55,742 nucleotides of DNA from Eubacterium sp. (GTDB lineage Bacteria; Bacillota; Clostridia; Lachnospirales; Lachnospiraceae): positions 1-55,742 of the forward strand of contig JAFOIV010000123.1 of the NCBI GenBank assembly GCA_017420535.1, read 5' to 3'. Below are positions 38,835-47,940 of the stretch, in pieces. The number at the start of each line of letters is the position of its first letter. Position 1 is the stretch's first letter. Made by a program: the position numbers and the translations under genes. Below the pieces are notes generated by a model, which had not been told where the DNA came from, did no database searches, and saw only the letters and a list, made by a program, of their open reading frames with translations.

Positions 38835-40121
38835 ATGAAATTACTAGAAGGAAAGAAAATATATATCTATACTCTTGGCTGTAAAGTTAATCAATATGAG
38901 TCTGATGCCATGTTAGAAAAACTATTGGCTGCCGGAGCAATAAAAGGAACTGAAGACGATGCTGATATCTGTATCGTAAATACCTGTTCCGTTACAAATA
39001 TGGCCGATAGGAAATCCCGTCAGATACTAAGCCGCATGAGAAAGCAGTGTCCTGATGCCCTTGTGATAGCTACTGGCTGTTATGTTCAGGCCTGCTCAAG
39101 TGAGTTATTAGAAAATCAGCTCTGTCATATCATAATGGGTAACAACCGAAAGAAAGATGTTGTAAGGATCATTTCCGAATTCCTTTCTGAGAGAATTACA
39201 ACTGATAATATCATTGATATAAACAAAGATTCTGAATTTGAAGATTTAAAGGTTAATATGCCTGAAACCCACACAAGAGCATATATTAAGATACAGGATG
39301 GCTGCAACAGCTTCTGTTCTTACTGTATAATCCCGTTTTTACGTGGAAGGATAAGAAATAAGCCTATTGATGAAATCTATGATGAAGTGGCAAATTATGC
39401 TAATAACGGCGTAAAAGAAGTGGTGCTTACAGGTATCAATATCTCATCTTACGGAGATATCGGAGAATATGACTTGGCAGATGTAATTTGCCGCATTTCT
39501 TCAGTTGATGGCATTGAACGTATCCGACTGGGTTCTCTTGAACCAAGGGTAATAACTGATGAATTTTTAGAAAGGATCAGTTCACTTCCTAAGGTATGTC
39601 CTCACTTCCATCTTTCTCTTCAGAGTGTATGCGACAAGACTCTTAAGAATATGAACCGAAAATACACTGTAGATGATATAAAAAGAATCTGCACAGCCCT
39701 TAGAAAGACTTATAAATTCCCAGCACTTACAGCTGATATAATCGTTGGCTTCCCTGGGGAAACAGATGAGGATTTTGAAGTTACAAGAGCAAATCTTGAA
39801 GAACTTAACCTTTATGAGATGCATGTATTTAAGTTTTCCCGCAGAAAAGGTACTGTGGCTGATGGCATGAAGGATCAGGTACCTGAAACAGAAAAATCAA
39901 AGAGAAGCGATGTCCTCCTTAAAATGAGAGATGAAAACATGAAGAATTATAATGATCTCTTCAAAGGCGATACTATCAGCGTTTTAGTTGAAGAAATAGT
40001 TGAAAAAAATGGCAAAGCGTACTACCGCGGTCACACCGAAAGATATATGGATGTGCTTATTCCAATTCAAGGCGAAGCTGATCCTACAAAGATCAATACT
40101 ATAATCCAGACTGAATATTAG
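38835..40121 (+). CDS. mtaB: tRNA t6A37 methylthiotransferase MtaB
   Basis: A radical-SAM methylthiotransferase of about 428 residues that turns t6A37 into ms2t6A in tRNAs. N-terminal UPF0004 domain with three cluster cysteines (TLGCKVNQYESD, CIVNTCSVTN, ATGCYVQ), then the radical-SAM motif CNSFCSYCIIPFLRGR, and a C-terminal TRAM domain. KVNQYES distinguishes MtaB from MiaB. The start is uncertain: the ATG at 38835 gives the usual length, while one seven codons upstream (38814) is possible; neither has a strong ribosome site. It ends at a two-way terminator. Confidence 0.92.
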   Translation: MKLLEGKKIYIYTLGCKVNQYESDAMLEKLLAAGAIKGTEDDADICIVNTCSVTNMADRKSRQILSRMRKQCPDALVIATGCYVQACSSELLENQLCHIIMGNNRKKDVVRIISEFLSERITTDNIIDINKDSEFEDLKVNMPETHTRAYIKIQDGCNSFCSYCIIPFLRGRIRNKPIDEIYDEVANYANNGVKEVVLTGINISSYGDIGEYDLADVICRISSVDGIERIRLGSLEPRVITDEFLERISSLPKVCPHFHLSLQSVCDKTLKNMNRKYTVDDIKRICTALRKTYKFPALTADIIVGFPGETDEDFEVTRANLEELNLYEMHVFKFSRRKGTVADGMKDQVPETEKSKRSDVLLKMRDENMKNYNDLFKGDTISVLVEEIVEKNGKAYYRGHTERYMDVLIPIQGEADPTKINTIIQTEY

Positions 40122-40135
40122 ATCTATTCCGTCAT

Positions 40136-40186
40136 AAAAAGGCCTCTGCATAGAACTTAAATGTTCTTATGCAAAGGCCTTTTTTA
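40136..40186. terminator. Bidirectional terminator between mtaB and the AAA+ gene
   Basis: AAAAAGGCCTCTGCATAGAAC and its near-complement GTTCTTATGCAAAGGCC form a long stem flanked by an A run on one side and a T run on the other, so it serves the two convergent genes. One bulged position in the stem. Confidence 0.85.
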
Positions 40187-40202
40187 AAAGAAAAATATGT
40201 TA

Positions 40203-41309
40203 TTACACATCAAAGATCTTATCCGGCTCAGTTTCGATCATATCTTCTCTTGCCAGCATAATAAGATCATCCTCTGTAATATCAGGATTTTTTACGATTC
40301 TAGTAGCCTGTCTGTCAACGCATCTTTCAAAATAGTTACGAACGAGACGTGCATTTGCAAAGTTCTCTTTCTTTCCTTCAGCAATACCACGTAAATAATT
40401 CTCAGCCATCATATATGCGCCTGGATCAAGATCATAATCATTCTCACTGCACATAACAACGAAGATATCCATAAGTTCATCACTTGTATAATCTCCGAAA
40501 CTGATATATTTATTGAAACGTGACTTAAGACCTGGATTGGATTCGATGAATGCATTCATCTCATTTGGATAACCAGCAACGATAACGATAAGGTCATCAC
40601 GGTCATCTTCCATTCTCTTAAGGAGTGTATCTACAGCTTCCTGACCATAGTCACCCGCGTCACCATAGTTAGTAAGTGTATAAGCTTCATCGATGAATAA
40701 AATACCACCAACTGCTCTATCAACTACTGCTGATGTCTTGATAGCTGTACCACCTGGGAAATGGTCAACAAGACCAGATCTGTCAACTTCTATAAGCTGT
40801 CCACGGCTAACAACTCCAAGCTGTTTATAAATCTTTGCAAGAAGTCTTGCAACTGTCGTCTTACCTGTACCAGGATTACCAGTAAATACAAGGTGAAAAG
40901 ACATATCAACCTTTTTAAGTCCCTGAATCTCTCTAAGCTTACGAACCTTGATCAGGTTAATGATGTGCATCAGATCCTTCTTAACTGAATTAAGACCGAT
41001 CAGATTGTTTAATTCTTCAATAAGCTCATCAAGAGGCTTCTCAATCTTGTCATCTTCTGCAGCTTTGCCTTTTCTGCTACGTCCTACAGCACCTTTGCCT
41101 CTGTGAAATGATGCATTAGGATCCTCTTCCTTTTTGATATTCTGGAATTCAGAGATATCATCTGCTCTTTTCTTAATTAAGTTGTATCCTTCAGCATCTA
41201 CAGAAACCTTTGTTGTAAACTGTCCTGTTGCGGCATTAAATTTAGCTGTTGTCTTTATGTCAGAACCAGCTTCAGGCATACTAATACTGTCTTCTCTGTT
41301 AAGCAGCAT
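40203..41309 (-). CDS. CbxX/SpoVK-type AAA+ ATPase
   Basis: About 368 residues. An N-terminal region of about 90 residues has no recognised fold and a basic stretch. The AAA+ core has Walker A FTGNPGTGKTTVARLLAKIY, Walker B ILFIDEAYTL and sensor LIVIVAGYPNEM, the CbxX/CfqX pattern with DHFPGGTAIKT as pore loop. Relatives are SpoVK of Bacillus and rubisco activase CbbX; the substrate here is unknown. I start at the ATG at 41307-41309 behind an AAGGAG site, not at the TTG/ATG codons 17 residues upstream. A TATAAT lies about 60 nt upstream. Confidence 0.85.
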   Translation of the reverse strand: MLLNREDSISMPEAGSDIKTTAKFNAATGQFTTKVSVDAEGYNLIKKRADDISEFQNIKKEEDPNASFHRGKGAVGRSRKGKAAEDDKIEKPLDELIEELNNLIGLNSVKKDLMHIINLIKVRKLREIQGLKKVDMSFHLVFTGNPGTGKTTVARLLAKIYKQLGVVSRGQLIEVDRSGLVDHFPGGTAIKTSAVVDRAVGGILFIDEAYTLTNYGDAGDYGQEAVDTLLKRMEDDRDDLIVIVAGYPNEMNAFIESNPGLKSRFNKYISFGDYTSDELMDIFVVMCSENDYDLDPGAYMMAENYLRGIAEGKKENFANARLVRNYFERCVDRQATRIVKNPDITEDDLIMLAREDMIETEPDKIFDV

Positions 41310-41417
41310 ATTCGATATTTCTCCTTGATACTTAAATTGTAATTGCATAATTAAAAACACAACTACTATATATTATTATATAATGCACTTGTGTCTAATT
41401 AAAGGCTAATTGTGTAC

Positions 41418-41468
41418 AAGTTTCTGTCAATTTTGATAAATTTATTTTATCAAAATTGACAGAAACTT
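41418..41468. repeat. 23-bp perfect inverted repeat with 5-nt loop
   Basis: The arms at 41418-41440 and 41446-41468 are exact reverse complements. The right arm touches the stop codon of the DtxR-type gene. On the plus strand a T-rich tail follows, as in a terminator; on the minus strand, where the gene reads, none does. Confidence 0.85.
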
Positions 41469-41845
41469 TATTTTTTATTGATCACCTTATCTCTTAAAGC
41501 CTCAAAGCTTTCATTACTGATAAAATGTTCAATTCTGCAGGCATCTTCCTGTGCAATCTCTGCATCTACACCAAGGGAAATAAAGAAATCCTTAAGAACT
41601 GTATGTCTCTCATATATTCTTTCAGCAATTTCCATACCTTCTTCAGTAAGATAGATATATCCTGCATCTGTAACTGTAATATACTTCTTTTCCCTTAAAT
41701 TCTTCATAGCAATGCTGACACTGGACTTCTTAAATTCAAGTTCATTTGCAATATCTACAGCTCTTACTACAGGAAGCTTCTTTGATAACATGAGAATTGC
41801 TTCAAGATAATTCTCTGTTGATTCATTTGATTTAATATTATGCAA
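41468..41845 (-). CDS. DtxR/MntR-family metal-dependent regulator
   Basis: A 125-residue repressor. The winged helix (8-70) shows ESTENYLEAILMLSKKLPVV and FKKSSVSIAMKNLREKKY; the dimerisation and metal-binding part has ERHTVLKDFFISLGVDAEIA and EDACRIEHFIS, with the Cys/Glu/His ligands usual for MntR/IdeR types. It would sense Mn(II) or Fe(II) and control uptake genes. No SH3 domain, so a short MntR-like form. The start is TTG behind a GAGGTGA site. Promoter and a palindrome lie upstream, which fits self-control. Confidence 0.88.
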   Translation of the reverse strand: MHNIKSNESTENYLEAILMLSKKLPVVRAVDIANELEFKKSSVSIAMKNLREKKYITVTDAGYIYLTEEGMEIAERIYERHTVLKDFFISLGVDAEIAQEDACRIEHFISNESFEALRDKVINKK

Positions 41846-41905
41846 AATCTGTCACCTCTGAAAAATATTAAAAGGATCTACCCCTCTTTTAACTTTACTT
41901 TTTGT

Positions 41906-41934
41906 ATAATACAACATACCAGGTCAGTTTGCAA
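41906..41934 (-). promoter_or_regulatory. Promoter of the DtxR-type gene
   Basis: TTGCAA (41929-41934) and TATTAT (41906-41911) are exactly 17 bp apart on the minus strand, about 60 nt ahead of the start codon. Confidence 0.65.
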
Positions 41935-41937
41935 CCT

Positions 41938-41972
41938 CTAACTTATGTTAGTTTTTAAGGGTTCAAACTAAC
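41938..41972. promoter_or_regulatory. GTTAG half-site cluster upstream of the DtxR-type promoter
   Basis: The palindrome CTAACTTATGTTAG (41938-41951) lies 3 bp upstream of the -35 box; a further GTTAGTTT/AAACTAAC pair (41947-41954, 41965-41972) overlaps it. TTAG/CTAA half-sites recall DtxR/IdeR-type operators. Could be an autoregulatory site. Confidence 0.4.
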
Positions 41973-41975
41973 CAA

Positions 41976-42848
41976 TCATCCTTCATCAGGAATATAGTAA
42001 CTACCCATTATCTTAAACACATCTGTTTCATTCATCAGCTGGAAAATAAGGGCTTTAGTCTCTTTTTTTACAAAAGAACACTTCAGTTCAGCAATGAAAA
42101 CATAATTCCAGATTTCTTTTTCATCAGCTTTTGAATGTATCTCAGCAAGATTAATACCGTAGTCAGCTATCATTGAAAGAACACTAGCAAGACTTCCGCT
42201 CCTGTTCTCACATACAAACATTATCTTTAATCTGTTATCTTCAGGCCTTACCACAAGATTTCTTGTAAATTTAATCAGCTTTTTCTTATGCTCAATACCA
42301 TTTTCAATTGAAGGAATGATACGGCATTCATTGATATATAAAGGATTATCGCATATTATCTTATGCATCTCATCAGAAACGCTATATCCGATATCCTCCA
42401 TAATGCCAAGGCCTGCTGTTTCTTCATCTTCTAATACACATTTTAAAAGATTGTCCATTCCCTCTACAGTATCAACATTCTTTTTATCTATATGTTTTAA
42501 GATGTCTTCATCTCTTTTTTCAATAACATATTTTTTTATTTCCGGCATGGAATCTACATATGAAACATCAAGGCAATTTCTTAACTCAAGGGTTCTTCCA
42601 TATTGGTATTTCCTGCTAACTTCCATAATTCGTTTGATAAGAGCTTTGTACTCCATCTTAATGGAAGGGTCCACACCGGTTGTGAGCCTTTCAATTATTT
42701 CCACTTCTCTATCAGGTTTATAGATTGCATCCTCAGTTTCAGCCTTGCAACGAGCAACACAATCTGATAAATGCATTCTCTCTTCAAAAAGCTTCTTGAT
42801 CTCATTATCTACACGGTCAATGTTTACTCTTACTTCTGAAAGATCCAT
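41976..42848 (-). CDS. Chorismate mutase-ACT protein with degenerate prephenate dehydratase domain
   Basis: About 290 residues from the ATG behind GAGGAG; a GTG nine codons upstream is less likely. Residues about 1-85 form an AroQ-type chorismate mutase (DLSEVRVNIDRVDNEIKKLF, ERMHLSDCVA, YKPDREVEIIERL). The C-terminal part (about 205-285) is an ACT domain (MFVCENRSGSLASVLSMIAD, YGINLAEIHSK) as in P-proteins. Between them a prephenate dehydratase domain of about 180 residues is expected, but only about 110 poorly matching residues are present, with a relic such as KFTRNLVV. It probably keeps mutase and phenylalanine sensing but not dehydratase activity. It overlaps nothing essential upstream and follows the DHHW gene closely. 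Confidence 0.72.
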   Translation of the reverse strand: MDLSEVRVNIDRVDNEIKKLFEERMHLSDCVARCKAETEDAIYKPDREVEIIERLTTGVDPSIKMEYKALIKRIMEVSRKYQYGRTLELRNCLDVSYVDSMPEIKKYVIEKRDEDILKHIDKKNVDTVEGMDNLLKCVLEDEETAGLGIMEDIGYSVSDEMHKIICDNPLYINECRIIPSIENGIEHKKKLIKFTRNLVVRPEDNRLKIMFVCENRSGSLASVLSMIADYGINLAEIHSKADEKEIWNYVFIAELKCSFVKKETKALIFQLMNETDVFKIMGSYYIPDEG

Positions 42849-42862
42849 ATACTCCTCTTTTC

Positions 42863-43981
42863 TTAATAAAGCCACACAAAATTGTCATCAGTATCAATAA
42901 AGTCTATATTATAAATAAATATAACCTTAGTTATATTATTGTCTTTCATAAATTTGCTTAAACTCTCAGTATGGAAATATCTTAAGTCCGCCATATATAT
43001 ATCACTATAATTATCTGCTAAAAATGGTACCAGGGCATGAGCATAAGAATCCTTTATTATAAGCATTTTCTCATCATTATCTGCCTTGGAAGTGATATGT
43101 TCCATGGCATGATTTCCGTCCAGATATGTAGTGTACATATCTTTCTTATACAGATTCTTATAATTATATACATCACTGAAACTGATAGATTCCTCAGTTA
43201 TATCTACATTGTATGTATTATTCTTATTATCGTAAAGGATAAAATCATCTTTAGCTGCTGTATAAACCGGTGCTTTTGAGTATGAAGAACCTAAAAAAGC
43301 CTTCTTCATTTCTGTTCTGTCATATTCTTCCTTACTAACAGGAGTCTCTCCTAAGGCTTTAATCAGTTCTTCATATCCTAAATAAGCACCATCCTGTGTC
43401 CAATGGTGATCAGTCCTATAAAAGATATATTCGTCCCTATGTTCCCCTAAGGCAGGGCTGATATCAATAAGTTCAACTCTTTTATTAAGATTATCCTTAA
43501 TATAACTAATGGCAAGACTTTCCTCATCAGAAGGAAGCATTTCCCTTTTCTTTGAGTAATAATATGAGGCATTAGGTATCATAAGGAAATAAAAGGATCT
43601 GTCTTTATTCTTATCCACAAAATCATTGATATATCCTATATTTTTTGAAAGCTTATCCTCGTCATATCTAAAATCTGTAAGATAACTTCCATCCCTTTCA
43701 ACATATACTCCGTTCATCAGGCTATATCCCATGAAATGCTTAACTGAAGTAGATAATCTTACCAGATCATCCTTAAAGATTATCTGATCTGAAAGATAAG
43801 CTTCTATCTCCTCAGTATATTCACCGGTTTTAACCTTTTCAAAAGTTATAGAAGGTTTTAAAGTAAGATTCCTATTCTCAAGATCAGAAAACTTTCTATC
43901 CTTTTTAAGGAAAACTCCCAAAGAAAAGATGAGAATATATAAACAAAATGAAATTGTAATGATAATACTCCTCTTTCTCAT
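42863..43981 (-). CDS. DHHW-family protein of a polysaccharide O-acetylation pair
   Basis: A 372-residue protein with one N-terminal membrane anchor (about 5-25) and an extracellular SGNH-like domain. The naming motif appears as TDHHWTQDGA (near 190), and MIPNASYYY and LIIKDSYAHALVPFL give the remaining catalytic-type residues. Proteins of this type act with an MBOAT acyltransferase, as AlgJ/AlgX do with AlgI, to place acetyl groups on exported glycans. Its gene follows the MBOAT gene by 9 nt. AGGAG site ahead of the ATG. Confidence 0.85.
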   Translation of the reverse strand: MRKRSIIITISFCLYILIFSLGVFLKKDRKFSDLENRNLTLKPSITFEKVKTGEYTEEIEAYLSDQIIFKDDLVRLSTSVKHFMGYSLMNGVYVERDGSYLTDFRYDEDKLSKNIGYINDFVDKNKDRSFYFLMIPNASYYYSKKREMLPSDEESLAISYIKDNLNKRVELIDISPALGEHRDEYIFYRTDHHWTQDGAYLGYEELIKALGETPVSKEEYDRTEMKKAFLGSSYSKAPVYTAAKDDFILYDNKNNTYNVDITEESISFSDVYNYKNLYKKDMYTTYLDGNHAMEHITSKADNDEKMLIIKDSYAHALVPFLADNYSDIYMADLRYFHTESLSKFMKDNNITKVIFIYNIDFIDTDDNFVWLY

Positions 43982-43990
43982 AAAACGCTC

Positions 43991-45379
43991 CTAAAATCTA
44001 AAATAAATAAAAGGATTATAAGCTCCCTGGGCAAGGAATGCAGTTGAAAGTGTCATTACTGCCAGAATTAATATTACATATAATGCAGTCTTTAAATTCT
44101 CATTTTTTATCTTAATCTTCTTTATCAGATCAGTTGACAGAACGGCTGCAACGATTAAGAATATAAAGAATTCCCCTATGTAAAAACCAGTAGTATTTCC
44201 AGCAAAGGAAAGTCCCTTTCCTAAGAATAATTTAGCCATTCTTTCTTTAAGTACTTTAAACTCATCATTTGCAAATATCACCCATCCAAGATTGATAAAG
44301 AATAAAGTATATATTCTGGATATAAATCCCGGCAGTTTCTTTAACACTTTTTCAAAGCCTAACTTTTCAATCATAAGAAGAACAAAATAATATCCTCCCC
44401 ATATGACAAAGTTCCAGGCAGCCCCATGCCAAAATCCGGTGAGAAGCCATACAACCAAAAGATTTAATGCCTGTCTCTTTTTTCCTCTTCTATTTCCGCC
44501 TAAAGGAATATAAAGATAATCTTTAAACCAGCTAGAAAGTGAGATATGCCATCTACGCCAGAATTCAGTTATAGATTTTGACATATAAGGATGATCAAAG
44601 TTCTCTAAGAATTTAAATCCAAACATTCTTCCAAGACCTATAGCCATATCTGAATATCCTGAAAAGTCAAAATAAATCTGAAAGGAAAAGGCAATTGTAG
44701 CTATCCACATAAGGACAATGGAACTTTTTTCATCAGAAAGTGCATTTATCTCATTATAAATAGAACCTGCAGTATTAGCTAAAAGCACCTTTTTCCCAAG
44801 TCCTGTAACAAATCTTATTATGCCATAACTGAATTTATCAACAGTTTCTTTTCTTGATTTTAATTCTTTCTCTACAGTCTGATATCTTACGATAGGACCT
44901 GCAATAAGCTGAGGGAAAAGACATACATAACAGCTTAGATCTATCAGATTATGCTGTGCTTTTACCCTTCCCCGATACACATCGATATTATAAGAAAGTA
45001 TCTGGAAAGTATAAAAAGATATTCCTAAAGGAAGAGCAACCTTTATCATTTTATATACGCTTCCCGTTAAGGCATTATAATTTTCAATAAAGAAATTACT
45101 GTATTTAAAGAATACCAGGCTGCCTAATTCAATAAATACCCCTGATAAAAACCAGATGGTACTCTTTCTTCCACTGTACTTTTCTGTCATTATCCCTGAT
45201 ATATATCCAACTAAAATGGTAAGGATTATAACTAAAAGAAATTTATGTTCTCCCCAGCCATAAAAAAACAGGCTGGCAATTAAAAGCCAGATATTTCTAA
45301 ACTTCTTAGGAAGAAGATAATATCCAGCAATAACCACCGGAAGAAAACCATATAAAAATGTTATACTTGAAAATAGCAT
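43991..45379 (-). CDS. MBOAT-family O-acyltransferase (AlgI/DltB-like)
   Basis: About 462 residues with ten or more membrane segments. Family motifs are FWRRWHISLSSWFKDYLYIP and the catalytic His in LLTGFWHGAAWNFVIWG; GPIVRY in the middle is also typical. It moves an acyl group from a cytoplasmic donor across the membrane, for use by the DHHW partner. The target glycan is not defined; the capsule-like polymer of this window is a candidate. Start chosen at the ATG behind AGGAT, six codons inside the longest frame. It lies 26 nt after the helicase gene. Confidence 0.88.
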   Translation of the reverse strand: MLFSSITFLYGFLPVVIAGYYLLPKKFRNIWLLIASLFFYGWGEHKFLLVIILTILVGYISGIMTEKYSGRKSTIWFLSGVFIELGSLVFFKYSNFFIENYNALTGSVYKMIKVALPLGISFYTFQILSYNIDVYRGRVKAQHNLIDLSCYVCLFPQLIAGPIVRYQTVEKELKSRKETVDKFSYGIIRFVTGLGKKVLLANTAGSIYNEINALSDEKSSIVLMWIATIAFSFQIYFDFSGYSDMAIGLGRMFGFKFLENFDHPYMSKSITEFWRRWHISLSSWFKDYLYIPLGGNRRGKKRQALNLLVVWLLTGFWHGAAWNFVIWGGYYFVLLMIEKLGFEKVLKKLPGFISRIYTLFFINLGWVIFANDEFKVLKERMAKLFLGKGLSFAGNTTGFYIGEFFIFLIVAAVLSTDLIKKIKIKNENLKTALYVILILAVMTLSTAFLAQGAYNPFIYFRF

Positions 45380-45405
45380 ATTTATCCTACCACCCATAAA
45401 TTCTT

Positions 45406-47253
45406 TTATTCATTATCAAGTTCTTTAAGGAACCTTGATTCATTGCAGCTCTTGCTTCCCATAGTTTTTGGACTATAGATATAAAGCTTGTCACTGCTTC
45501 TTGTTAAGGCCACATAAAACATTCTTCTTTCTTCTTCAATTTCTGATTCAGCCTTAGCTTTTTTATGAGGAATATCTCCCTCAACACAGTTTATTATATG
45601 TACCTCTTTAAATTCAAGTCCTTTCGCACTGTGCATTGTCATTAATCTGACTCCATCTGTGGCGTCCTGATACATCTTCTTCTTTTTACTTTCTTCTATA
45701 AGGATTTTTCTATAATCCTCCATATATGTAAAGAATTCATCGAAATCCTTAGTGCCTTCAGCCATTCCCTGAAAATCATTAAGGATATCAAATATCTCTT
45801 CCTTATCCATATTTCTCTTATCACAGAAATCAGCTATATAATCATCGTAACCTACGGCTTTTCTTATGTAATTGATAGCCCCATAAGGATCCAGCTTGCT
45901 TATCCTACGAAGCTGATTATTTAAGATTCTTATATTAGTTACAAGATAGTCCTTATCTCCTGCTTCCTGGATCAGTTCTCTAAGATCTATATTTTCATAC
46001 TTAAGCATATTTCTGCTGATGTATCTTACAGGTTTATTCATAAAATTAAGAAATATCTTTCTTCTATCATCTCCTATAGCAAACAGCATATAGGAAATAA
46101 TAGGCACCACCGCAAAATGATTGAATATATCCGGCATAAGATCTCTAAGAACAAATGGAATATTAAATTCTCTCAGCTTAAATATAAGCTTTCTTGGATC
46201 CTGATTAGTTCTGTATAATACAGCAATATCTCTTGGCATAAGCCCTTCCTTTAAAGATAGTCTTATCCTATCCACCACCATATCACACTGGGTACCATTA
46301 TCCTTAGGCTTTATAAGAGTAACCCGCCCTGTATCATCAATACCGGATCTAAGCCTCTTTTTATATCTTTTTTTATTATTTGTGATGAGATTTCTCGATT
46401 TATCACAGATAATCCTAGGACATCTGTAATTAAGAGAAAGCGAAAGGATATTTGCCTTCTTAAACTCCTGTCCAAAGGACAGCATTATATCCGGCCTTGC
46501 TCCTCTGAAACCATATATAGACTGATCATCATCCCCCACCGCAAATATATTATCATCTGGATGGACCAAAAGTTTTAAGATCTCATACTGTATCAGATTA
46601 GTATCCTGAAACTCATCCACCATGATATAAGGATAAAGCTTATGGATCTGCTTTAAAATATCTTTTCTTTCTTTAAGAAGGGTATAACACATGGATGACA
46701 TATCATTAAAATCCAATCTTTTTAACCTCTTTTTTTCATCCTGATATTCTGTATAAAGTCTTTTAAAATCGCCAGAAGGCATATCCTTGCTGTAATAATC
46801 CTCTATATCTATCATATCAAAAGATAAGATATCCATCTGAAGGATCACACTGTTTAAGACCTCATTATTATCAGCATATTCTGGATTGATACGTCTAAGA
46901 AGGCTTCTTATGATACCCATCTTTTCTTCTTCAGTGATAACCGCATCATCGCTGAATTTATAAGCAGTACGGATTATCCAGTAGAAAAATGAATGAAATG
47001 TAGCAAATCTAACATTTCCATATTTTCCGCCGGAAATACGAAGAAATCTTTCTTTCATGGATTCAGCCGCAGCCTTAGTAAAGGTTATAACAAGGATATT
47101 CTCCGGCCTAACCTTCTTTTCTTCTATTAAGTTTAAGATTCTATAAGTGATGACTGTAGTCTTACCTGACCCTGGAGTACCCAGTACAAGAAGAGGCCCC
47201 TTGCCCCATCTGATAGCTTCTGATTGTTCCTCGTTAAAAACTGCCTTCTTCAT
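45406..47253 (-). CDS. UvrD/PcrA-like superfamily I helicase
   Basis: A 615-residue DNA helicase, shorter than PcrA (about 720). Motifs in order: Q-motif FNEEQSEAIRW, Walker A LGTPGSGKTTVITYRI, Ia ITFTKAAAESMKER, II MVDEFQDTNLIQYEIL, III VGDDDQSIYGFRGARPD, V VRLMTMHSAKGLEFKEVHI, VI EEERRMFYVALTRS. It should translocate 3' to 5' on single-stranded DNA. The C-terminal region that in PcrA binds RNA polymerase is missing, so it is a PcrA paralogue rather than PcrA itself. AAAGGGG site. Confidence 0.9.
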   Translation of the reverse strand: MKKAVFNEEQSEAIRWGKGPLLVLGTPGSGKTTVITYRILNLIEEKKVRPENILVITFTKAAAESMKERFLRISGGKYGNVRFATFHSFFYWIIRTAYKFSDDAVITEEEKMGIIRSLLRRINPEYADNNEVLNSVILQMDILSFDMIDIEDYYSKDMPSGDFKRLYTEYQDEKKRLKRLDFNDMSSMCYTLLKERKDILKQIHKLYPYIMVDEFQDTNLIQYEILKLLVHPDDNIFAVGDDDQSIYGFRGARPDIMLSFGQEFKKANILSLSLNYRCPRIICDKSRNLITNNKKRYKKRLRSGIDDTGRVTLIKPKDNGTQCDMVVDRIRLSLKEGLMPRDIAVLYRTNQDPRKLIFKLREFNIPFVLRDLMPDIFNHFAVVPIISYMLFAIGDDRRKIFLNFMNKPVRYISRNMLKYENIDLRELIQEAGDKDYLVTNIRILNNQLRRISKLDPYGAINYIRKAVGYDDYIADFCDKRNMDKEEIFDILNDFQGMAEGTKDFDEFFTYMEDYRKILIEESKKKKMYQDATDGVRLMTMHSAKGLEFKEVHIINCVEGDIPHKKAKAESEIEEERRMFYVALTRSSDKLYIYSPKTMGSKSCNESRFLKELDNE

Positions 47254-47283
47254 TTATCCCCTTTAAAGACCTTTTTTGTAACC

Positions 47284-47315
47284 TAAAAGGAGTATAGCAT
47301 TTAAACTATACTCCT
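47284..47315 (-). terminator. Intrinsic terminator after the SEC-C gene
   Basis: AGGAGTATAG and CTATACTCCT form a perfect 10-bp stem (47288-47297, 47306-47315), followed by TTTTAGG on the minus strand. It separates the SEC-C gene from the helicase gene. Confidence 0.75.
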
Positions 47316-47346
47316 CTATATCTCATATTTATATGACTATAATAAA

Positions 47347-47853
47347 TTAAGCATTCTTTCCGCAGCACTGCTTATATTTCTTACCAGAACCGCAAGGACA
47401 TGGATCATTTCTACCGATCTTCTTTTCCTTAACAACAGTGTGTGACTTCTTCTCTGTAAGATAAAGCTCTTTTCTCTTTTCAACTGAGAAGATGTTATCC
47501 CACTGTGGAAGCTCATATAACCAGTCAGCTTTGCACTGTACCATGTTCATATAAAGCTTCTCTGGATCAATATCAAGGCTTACTTCTGAATCCTCTGTAA
47601 TGTTATCAAGGTCATTTGAAGTCTTTAAGCTGTCATCGATGCCATCAAGGAAACCTGTCATTGTTTCGATATCTGTTCCGTACTTCTCTGCAAGGCCCTT
47701 AACTGTGCCCTTTTCAACTGCTGTAACATCAGCAAGAAGCTTCTCATAGATTCCCTTTTCAATAAGGAAATATCTCTGCCAGAACATCTGACCTTCTTTA
47801 GTTCTATCATCTAAATTATAAGCGTGTTCACGCCAATCTTTTAAAAGTCCCAT
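47347..47853 (-). CDS. SEC-C motif protein
   Basis: A 168-residue protein ending in [20 protein letters not shown], the zinc-binding SEC-C motif first seen at the C-terminus of SecA, where it contacts SecB and ribosomes. The N-terminal 130 residues are helical and acidic with no recognised domain. Small SEC-C proteins are common in clostridia with unknown roles, perhaps ribosome or nascent-chain binding. It has its own promoter and terminator. AGGAG site. Confidence 0.8.
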   Translation of the reverse strand: MGLLKDWREHAYNLDDRTKEGQMFWQRYFLIEKGIYEKLLADVTAVEKGTVKGLAEKYGTDIETMTGFLDGIDDSLKTSNDLDNITEDSEVSLDIDPEKLYMNMVQCKADWLYELPQWDNIFSVEKRKELYLTEKKSHTVVKEKKIGRNDPCPCGSGKKYKQCCGKNA

Positions 47854-47893
47854 CGAATTTCTCCTAAACTAAGTTATTTATTTTTCCTCGTGC

Positions 47894-47922
47894 ATTATAT
47901 CAAATTAAATGTTCACTTTCAA
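47894..47922 (-). promoter_or_regulatory. Promoter of the SEC-C gene
   Basis: TTGAAA (47917-47922) and TATAAT (47894-47899) are exactly 17 bp apart on the minus strand. Confidence 0.8.
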
Positions 47923-47940
47923 TATCCTTTTAACAGGATC

